This document shows, piece by piece, positions 6,795-11,492 of a stretch of 11,492 nucleotides of DNA. This DNA comes from Candidatus Zhuqueibacterota bacterium (lineage in GTDB: Bacteria; Zhuqueibacterota; Zhuqueibacteria; Residuimicrobiales; Krinioviventaceae). Positions within the stretch are counted from its first letter, which is position 1, and the number at the start of each line of letters is the position of its first letter. The notes beneath the pieces are model-generated. The model made no database searches. It had not been told where the DNA came from and worked only from the letters and a program-made list of their open reading frames with translations. Location of the stretch: contig RQOI01000376.1 of the NCBI GenBank assembly GCA_003854995.1, positions 1-11,492 of the forward strand, written 5' to 3'. Both the position numbers and the translations under genes were made by a program.

Positions 6795-8059
6795 AACACC
6801 CTGAATTTTTTATTCTGCAGATAGGCAGCGGCAAAAATGAAAAAAAAGACGATGTAATTCATGCGATGTCGCACAGATGTGCCAAAATTGGAATCGACGA
6901 TAGAATTGGCGACTAAGCCGATCAGACAAAAGGTGATCAAAAAAAGCTTTAAATTCTGATTTTCGCCGTCTGAAACACGATGAAAATATAAAAGTGTGGC
7001 GACGGTTGCTGCGAGCACCAGTAGACCTTCCAGCGCCGATAGCAGCAAAAACGCCCCTTTGGCATCCCACAGAAACGGCCCAAAAGTGAAATAGATGAAT
7101 CGAATTGGCAGATATTTGATGATATCAAAAACATTATTGTAGGTCATGGAGGTCAAATAGGCTGATCCACCCTCAGCGCGCAAGGGCTGGGCGCGAAAGG
7201 GATAAGTCAGCACAGTAAGAATGACGTCAAAATTCAGGATAAAAATGATGCCGCAGATGAGCAAGATGGACGCAGCCATACCTGCTTTGATACTCTTTTT
7301 CACGCCAGAACGAAACAGCAGCAGGAGAAAGAAAAAAATAAAAAATGCCGAATAGAGATAGAGATTCTGTATTCTTAAAATGCTGATCAAGATGAAAAGA
7401 ATGATGAAACTGACAGCGTGCATCAATCGACGCTCTCCTTTATACAACAAGATGAAATGATAGATCAACAGATAGGTGAAATACAGTATGATCGCATCGC
7501 GAATGACAAAAGACGTGAAAGCAATGAGAGAAGGCAGATAGAGAGCGCACGCAGCGGAAATCAACGCAGTTTTACGCTCCTGGAAGATTTCGATCGCAAT
7601 CTTATAAATGACAATACCGGAGAGCAGACCAAGAAAGCTGTTCACCAGTTTTGCCAGCATGTGTATTTCACCAAAGACGCCATAGAGGAGGCTTAGGAAT
7701 GTCGCATAACCCTTGATGCCGTAAGAATGGACATTGCCATAAAAAAACGGCAACTTGCGCGATAGATTATCGACAATTTCCATGGCTACTCTGTTGTACA
7801 TCAGATCATCACTCTGTTCAGGGATGAGAGAAAATGACTCATTCAGTAACAGAACTGCCATTCTCAGCAAGAAAGCGCCCCAGAGCAATTTTTCGAACAG
7901 GCCGGCGTCGAGCGGGTATTTGAGCATGAGAAAGAGCGAAAATGCCAAAATGAACAGGAGACTGGTCGAGTATGGCAGCGGCAGGAAGAGCAGTGCCGAC
8001 ACGATGATCAAGGGCACATGCGAATACTTGTTCAAATATAAGGGCTTGACATCAGACAT
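6791..8059 (-). CDS. Polytopic GT-C/GT39-like membrane protein, candidate Wzy-type polymerase
   Basis: With the preferred ATG at 8059 the protein is 422 residues, with about 10-11 hydrophobic helices. It is not a classical Wzy. It looks like a GT39/PMT-related GT-C enzyme: an acidic motif EQSDDLMYNRVAMEI (81-95) follows the first helices, where GT-C enzymes keep catalytic acids; then GIKGYATFLSLLYGVFG (114-130), SFVIRDAIILYF (183-194), a YFTFGPFLWDAKG stretch (323-335) and a C-terminal NFGTSVRHRMNY (391-402). The last two resemble PFPW and GTxxRHR motifs I associate with putative oligosaccharide polymerases, from memory. GT-C enzymes use polyprenyl-phosphate donors on the periplasmic side. 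A start at 8128 is also possible (445 residues, AGGAA 4 nt upstream), but it would overlap the methyltransferase by 77 bp, whereas 8059 gives an 8-bp overlap. Role as polymerase is inferred from position beside Wzx and absence of another candidate. Confidence 0.75.
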   Translation of the reverse strand: MSDVKPLYLNKYSHVPLIIVSALLFLPLPYSTSLLFILAFSLFLMLKYPLDAGLFEKLLWGAFLLRMAVLLLNESFSLIPEQSDDLMYNRVAMEIVDNLSRKLPFFYGNVHSYGIKGYATFLSLLYGVFGEIHMLAKLVNSFLGLLSGIVIYKIAIEIFQERKTALISAACALYLPSLIAFTSFVIRDAIILYFTYLLIYHFILLYKGERRLMHAVSFIILFILISILRIQNLYLYSAFFIFFFLLLLFRSGVKKSIKAGMAASILLICGIIFILNFDVILTVLTYPFRAQPLRAEGGSAYLTSMTYNNVFDIIKYLPIRFIYFTFGPFLWDAKGAFLLLSALEGLLVLAATVATLLYFHRVSDGENQNLKLFLITFCLIGLVANSIVDSNFGTSVRHRMNYIVFFFIFAAAYLQNKKFRVL

Positions 8060-8678
8060 GTGATTTATCCGGTCGAAGAATGACAACAATCTCTGAGCAG
8101 GGTAAAATATAGCAAAAGTTTTCCTCATAAAATTCCTGCCACCACGAATTGAGATTGAAAATAAACTGCGCCGCTTTGCGCGGAAATTTCCTCCCAGGCC
8201 ATTGAGAGTAAAATACCAGCTCCAGCTTTTGCGTTATAAAATGGAAATCGGAATAAAAGTTTGGAATCTTTCTCTTAAATCGCTTTTGTTCTCTGGCGAA
8301 ATATTCGAAAGAATAGAGGCCAAAAAATCGTCTGTGCGTATAGTCAGAATAATAGTACGGATTGGAAAAGTGAGGCACACGTAACACTATGCGAGCGCCT
8401 GGTCTGCACACCCTATATATCTCCTGCAAAAGCAGCTGCAAATTTTCAACATGCTCTAAAAAGTGGTAAGCGTGAACGGCATCCACCGATTCGTCCGGGA
8501 AGAAAGGCAGGCCGCGCTCGAGATCAGTCACGATATCAACAGCCGGCAAATCAACGCGGTCGATGCCAATTCGACCTTCGCTTTTTGACTGACCACAACC
8601 GAGCTCGATGGCTATCTCGCCCGGCTGCTGCAGGCGCTGCTGCAGATCAATTTTGAAAAGAGTATCCAATTCCGCCAT
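8052..8678 (-). CDS. Class I SAM-dependent methyltransferase, second of the tandem pair
   Basis: This 208-residue protein has a compact Rossmann core. Motif I is IELGCGQSK (24-32) followed closely by IGID (37-40), with a very short first beta-alpha unit. Other family-like stretches are LPFFPDESVDAVHAYHFLEHVEN (split 57-79), RPGARIVLRVPHFSN (92-106) and YYYSDYTHRRFFG (108-120). It is clearly different from its upstream neighbour rather than a recent duplicate. The C-terminal third is rich in aromatic residues (WPGRKF, NSWWQEFYEENF), perhaps an acceptor-binding lid. The start is 3 bp after the previous stop; a GAGG lies directly before the ATG, too close to be an ideal Shine-Dalgarno. Acceptor unknown; a sugar O- or N-methylation in the same polymer is the likely role by context. 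Confidence 0.86.
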   Translation of the reverse strand: MAELDTLFKIDLQQRLQQPGEIAIELGCGQSKSEGRIGIDRVDLPAVDIVTDLERGLPFFPDESVDAVHAYHFLEHVENLQLLLQEIYRVCRPGARIVLRVPHFSNPYYYSDYTHRRFFGLYSFEYFAREQKRFKRKIPNFYSDFHFITQKLELVFYSQWPGRKFPRKAAQFIFNLNSWWQEFYEENFCYILPCSEIVVILRPDKSHV

Positions 8679-8681
8679 ACC

Positions 8682-9320
8682 TCAAAGTTTCTGGGCGCAC
8701 ATATAGATGCGATAGGACAGCAGGTCTTGAAAAAGACCGCACGTCAAAATATTCATCAGTCTCATTTCGGGGCCCATGGTCTTTTTGACTGAAATGATGG
8801 AGAGTCCGGCTGACTCTAGCATCTCCACTGCGGTTTTATGGGTGAAAAATCGCAAATGGGAGCGATCAAGAAGGCCGCTCTCCTGGTAGTGCCATCGGCC
8901 GAACAGCAATTTGAGGATGATCTTCCAGTTTTGCACATTAGGCAGACTAGCCAAAAAATAGCCGCCAGACTTCAAATAGCCGGCGCATCTTTCAACGGCT
9001 CGCCACGGATCAGCGAGATGTTCAAGGACATCCGCACAAAGAATCAGATCAAATTCGTCCGGATGAAAGGGCAGCTCATCCGACTCGACAGACATCGAGT
9101 GGATGCGGTCGACGTTCTCTCCGGCCTGTCGAGCGATGCTTTCGCATTTTTCGATGCCTATGGTCTCCTGAATATTATATTTTTCCTTCAGATAACGAGA
9201 TGTAGCCCCACGGCCGCAACCGACATCGAGCGTCTTACTGAGCACAATTCCGGCTGGCAAAAGGTCGATGACATCCTTGCGAACATGATCATAGTATTTT
9301 TCCAACTCATCCCTGCTCAT
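8682..9320 (-). CDS. Class I SAM-dependent methyltransferase (Methyltransf_11/23 type), first of a tandem pair
   Basis: This is a 212-residue Rossmann-fold methyltransferase. Motif I is LDVGCGRG (31-38), the SAM-ribose acidic residue is Glu57 in IGIE, and the post-motif region is DVLEHLADP (97-105). Downstream are LPNVQNW (126-132) and GLLDRSHLRFFT (149-160), a combination I know from methyltransferases in polysaccharide clusters, where LDxxHLRFFT is recurrent. The protein probably methylates a sugar, a nucleotide-sugar intermediate or the growing glycan; the acceptor cannot be identified. Its ATG overlaps the flippase stop as ATGA, so translation is likely coupled. The next methyltransferase begins 3 bp after its stop. 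It has no membrane segment and should be cytoplasmic. Confidence 0.9.
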   Translation of the reverse strand: MSRDELEKYYDHVRKDVIDLLPAGIVLSKTLDVGCGRGATSRYLKEKYNIQETIGIEKCESIARQAGENVDRIHSMSVESDELPFHPDEFDLILCADVLEHLADPWRAVERCAGYLKSGGYFLASLPNVQNWKIILKLLFGRWHYQESGLLDRSHLRFFTHKTAVEMLESAGLSIISVKKTMGPEMRLMNILTCGLFQDLLSYRIYMCAQKL

Positions 9321-10834
9321 AGCACACGCGGAATCCGAAAACGCATTTTACTCTGCAAATATTCAATTTCTTCGCGACTCAACATGAATTTATGACTGGC
9401 TGCTGCCCATAGCACCAATATACAGACATAATAGATATATAAAGCGACTTCCTTCAGTAAAAAGACTGCTGAAAAGGCCAAGATTGCCGCGCCAAGCCAC
9501 TGCAACAGAGATCGTAAAACGGCGTACTTTTTTTTGAGAGCAAAGTGCACCAAACACAACAATACGATCGTGTCAGCTGAAATCCTGAATGTCCAGGCCA
9601 TAGCGACGCCAGGAATGCCAAAGTATTTTGTCAATAGCCACAATATCACAATGTAGATAGGAGCTTCAATGAGGTGCAACCTGGCGGTCATATCCGGACG
9701 ACCGGCGGCTTGGATGAACGAGAGCGCTATTTGTCCTGCGGCATTCATAAAGACACCGATGGCCAGCCATTGCAGTACCAGCCCGCTGTTTACCGCGAAC
9801 TCATCGCCGAGCCATAGTCTGAGTCCGGGATCGGCAAAACAGATGACGGTAAAAACAATCGGGAAAAATAAGACAGCCAATATCCTCAAACTGCGACTAT
9901 ATATCATTTCAGTGCGTTTTGTATCGATTTCATAACCTGAAGACAATGCCGGAAAAACAACGGCCGCAACAGCCGTTGGAAAAACCTGCAGCTTTGTTAT
10001 GATTTCATAAGGCGTGACATAAAAACTCACTGCCGTCATCGATAACCAGGCGCCGATCAAAAATCGATCAAAATAGACCATGATTGGCCCGATGATATTG
10101 CTGATGGAAATCCAACTCCCGAGCTTGAACATGGATGGAACCAGCGCCAGCTTAAAACCACCCTCGCCTTCCCCGGGGGCATTCCGCCGATTCACATAAA
10201 AATAGACAGCGCAGACAATCACCCGGCCCATCGCGAGGACCAGAACAATGTGATGCAAGTTCGTCGTGAATTGCAGTACCACCAACGGCGCCAAAAAAGT
10301 GAATACACCATTCAGGGTGCGGATGAGATTGATAATGGCAAATTTTTGCCATGATTCCAGAGCACCTCGAAGTCCTGCAGTGAGCGTGACGAACGGCAAC
10401 GCCAGGGCCAGAATTCGAAAGGCGCGCACTGATTCTTCCTGCAATGTCGCGGGAATTTTCAAAACATTGAAGACAAGCAGCGGTGCGATGGAGAGGACAA
10501 TCGCTGTGGAGATGCAGCCGATGAGAAACATGAACAGCAGGCCTGTATTCAAGATGGGGCGAACACTGGCATGCTCCCCCTGCCCCAGCTTGCTGCTGAT
10601 GAGGAGAGTGATGACACGGCCGAGTCCCAGATCGAAAAGCCCAAAATAGCCAAGCACTGCCCACGTGATGGCAAGGACGCCGAAGCGTTCGGTGCCAAGT
10701 CCGTTCACCAGCAAAGGGATCGCAAAGAGAGCCACCAGCAAAGGCAACGATTGTCCAAGGATATTGAGCAGCGCGTTGCGAGCCAAAAGCCGTGAGTTCG
10801 TCAGTTTATCAAGTGTATTCTCGTGCGTCGGCAT
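9317..10834 (-). CDS. Wzx-type oligosaccharide flippase (MOP superfamily)
   Basis: This 505-residue polytopic inner-membrane protein matches the usual length of Wzx/RfbX flippases of the MOP superfamily, which move lipid-linked repeat units across the inner membrane. The N-terminal signature is clear: a hydrophobic first helix (about 17-44), then GLGTERFGVLAITWAV and GYFGLFDLGLGR (45-73), the pattern seen at TM1-TM2 of these proteins. Further family-like stretches are YFDRFLIG (254-261), LRLWLGDEFA (338-347) and AGRPDMTARLHLIEAP (377-392). Hydrophobic segments suggest 12-14 membrane helices, with a charged cytoplasmic tail after about residue 480. The ATG is 12 bp downstream of the Wzi-like stop with no obvious Shine-Dalgarno. 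The stop overlaps the next gene by 4 bp. Substrate specificity cannot be read from the sequence. Confidence 0.93.
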   Translation of the reverse strand: MPTHENTLDKLTNSRLLARNALLNILGQSLPLLVALFAIPLLVNGLGTERFGVLAITWAVLGYFGLFDLGLGRVITLLISSKLGQGEHASVRPILNTGLLFMFLIGCISTAIVLSIAPLLVFNVLKIPATLQEESVRAFRILALALPFVTLTAGLRGALESWQKFAIINLIRTLNGVFTFLAPLVVLQFTTNLHHIVLVLAMGRVIVCAVYFYVNRRNAPGEGEGGFKLALVPSMFKLGSWISISNIIGPIMVYFDRFLIGAWLSMTAVSFYVTPYEIITKLQVFPTAVAAVVFPALSSGYEIDTKRTEMIYSRSLRILAVLFFPIVFTVICFADPGLRLWLGDEFAVNSGLVLQWLAIGVFMNAAGQIALSFIQAAGRPDMTARLHLIEAPIYIVILWLLTKYFGIPGVAMAWTFRISADTIVLLCLVHFALKKKYAVLRSLLQWLGAAILAFSAVFLLKEVALYIYYVCILVLWAAASHKFMLSREEIEYLQSKMRFRIPRVL

Positions 10835-10846
10835 TTCACAGTGACT

Positions 10847-11492
10847 CTAAAAGTTATAGCTCAAATTCAACACAATCTCCTCACGTTTGCCCGAGATGGT
10901 GCTGCCAGGCAGAGTCTGTTCCGCAGCATGAGATTCAGAGCAAAAAGCCATCTCTATGAAACCATTGCGAATGAATTCATAACTCATTCTGCCGTCAAAA
11001 GTAGTGCAAGATTGCGGGAGGCCCGCGAGAAAATCGACATATTCAGCATCCGTGCCAGGATCATGCGGACGCCAAATATCGCTGCCAACATTCTCATCCG
11101 GCGTATTTATGCCGTTTTTAGCAAGCCGCAGGGTCAAATGCGTCACTATTCTTCTGGAAAAACGATATGAAAGTCGTCCAGTCCACAATGACGCGTTTGG
11201 CCCATTCCAATGACCCAATGTCGTCGAAAAGTGGGCATACGCCGTCACCGTATCCTTGTGCGAATAGGTGAACGGCCGCACGGCCGTATATTCGGCGCGC
11301 AGGTCGAGATTTGGGAGGCCGAACAGATCGACGCACAGAGCGCCGGCGGTGTAGCCTACTTTATTGCCGTAAAATCCAGTGCCAATCTTGCCGGTGGTCA
11401 GATCGTCGATGAACAGCTCGCCATAGAGTTTTGTCCTCGGGATCAGCTTTAGCTCGGCATCGAGTCCCATGGCCGCATTGTCCTGATCGCCG
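10847..11492 (-). CDS. Wzi-like capsule assembly outer-membrane protein, C-terminal part (5' end beyond window)
   Basis: The frame is open to the right window edge (about 214 residues visible), so the N-terminus and signal peptide are missing. The first internal ATG (11470) is preceded in frame by GDQDNAA and is not the real start. The visible part alternates hydrophobic and polar residues as in beta-strands and ends in NLSYNF, an aromatic C-terminus typical of outer-membrane barrels recognised by BAM. The segments FGLPNLDLRAEYTAVRPF, TYSH and LGHWNGPN resemble the C-terminal half of Wzi-type capsule-assembly proteins, where family members carry similar NLDLRAEY and GHxxGPN stretches (from memory). 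Wzi is known to help hold group 1 capsule on the cell surface. Its stop (TAG) lies 12 bp before the flippase start, so it is probably co-transcribed with the biosynthesis genes. Without the N-terminal half, another surface-polysaccharide barrel remains possible. Confidence 0.72.
   Translation of the reverse strand, partial: GDQDNAAMGLDAELKLIPRTKLYGELFIDDLTTGKIGTGFYGNKVGYTAGALCVDLFGLPNLDLRAEYTAVRPFTYSHKDTVTAYAHFSTTLGHWNGPNASLWTGRLSYRFSRRIVTHLTLRLAKNGINTPDENVGSDIWRPHDPGTDAEYVDFLAGLPQSCTTFDGRMSYEFIRNGFIEMAFCSESHAAEQTLPGSTISGKREEIVLNLSYNF

Noticed and set aside
8052..9320. Tandem methyltransferases as a duplication or a split single gene
   Set aside because: Each has its own complete motif I and EH post-motif, and the two differ in core spacing and C-terminal sequence, so they are two separate enzymes and not a broken or recently duplicated gene.
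10152..10664. Minus-strand 170-codon open frame inside the flippase gene
   Set aside because: It is an alternative frame of the Wzx coding sequence; the Wzx frame carries the conserved MOP signatures and this one is rich in His/Cys without a recognisable pattern.

Overview
This 11.5 kb window is one long polysaccharide-biosynthesis operon read entirely from the minus strand (right to left). It has ten intact or edge-truncated genes packed with almost no intergenic DNA, then a non-coding left flank of about 380 bp that carries the decayed end of an unrelated gene. The source is a Gram-negative bacterium, because the rightmost gene encodes an outer-membrane beta-barrel. Base composition is near half GC, most start codons lack a clear Shine-Dalgarno motif, and the barrel resembles Wzi-type proteins I associate with uncultured FCB-group lineages (Bacteroidota/Ignavibacteria/Calditrichota/KSB1-like). 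I cannot place the organism more precisely.

Layout in transcription order: (1) C-terminal part of a Wzi-like capsule-assembly outer-membrane protein, cut by the right window edge (10847-11492); (2) Wzx-type oligosaccharide flippase (9317-10834); (3, 4) two tandem class I SAM methyltransferases (8682-9320 and 8052-8678); (5) a polytopic membrane protein of GT-C/GT39-like character in the position expected for the Wzy polymerase (6791-8059); (6) a GT2 glycosyltransferase (5880-6794); (7-10) four consecutive GT4/GT-B glycosyltransferases (4741-5883, 3572-4744, 2487-3575, 1390-2490); (11) a third SAM methyltransferase with a long C-terminal extension (384-1388). Five of the nine junctions are exact 4-bp ATGA stop/start overlaps if the proposed starts are right, the first GT4/second GT4 through third/fourth GT4 junctions included, so translation is probably coupled through most of the operon.

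Proposed joint role: the five cytoplasmic glycosyltransferases build a lipid-linked oligosaccharide, the methyltransferases modify sugars (or cap the chain), Wzx flips the unit, the GT-C-like membrane protein polymerises it or adds a sugar on the periplasmic side, and the Wzi-like barrel anchors or organises the polymer at the cell surface. The initiating sugar-phosphate transferase, chain-length regulator, export channel and nucleotide-sugar genes are not in the window.

The left flank (1-383) has no intact gene. It holds a 3' remnant of a VOC/glyoxalase-superfamily gene in frame with the last methyltransferase but separated by two amber codons, plus a pair of imperfect direct repeats. I see no new defence system, CRISPR array, insertion sequence or RNA gene. 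The most unusual points are the non-canonical polymerase candidate, the three methyltransferases, a GT4 with an altered catalytic E-x7-E motif, and the pseudogene at the operon end.
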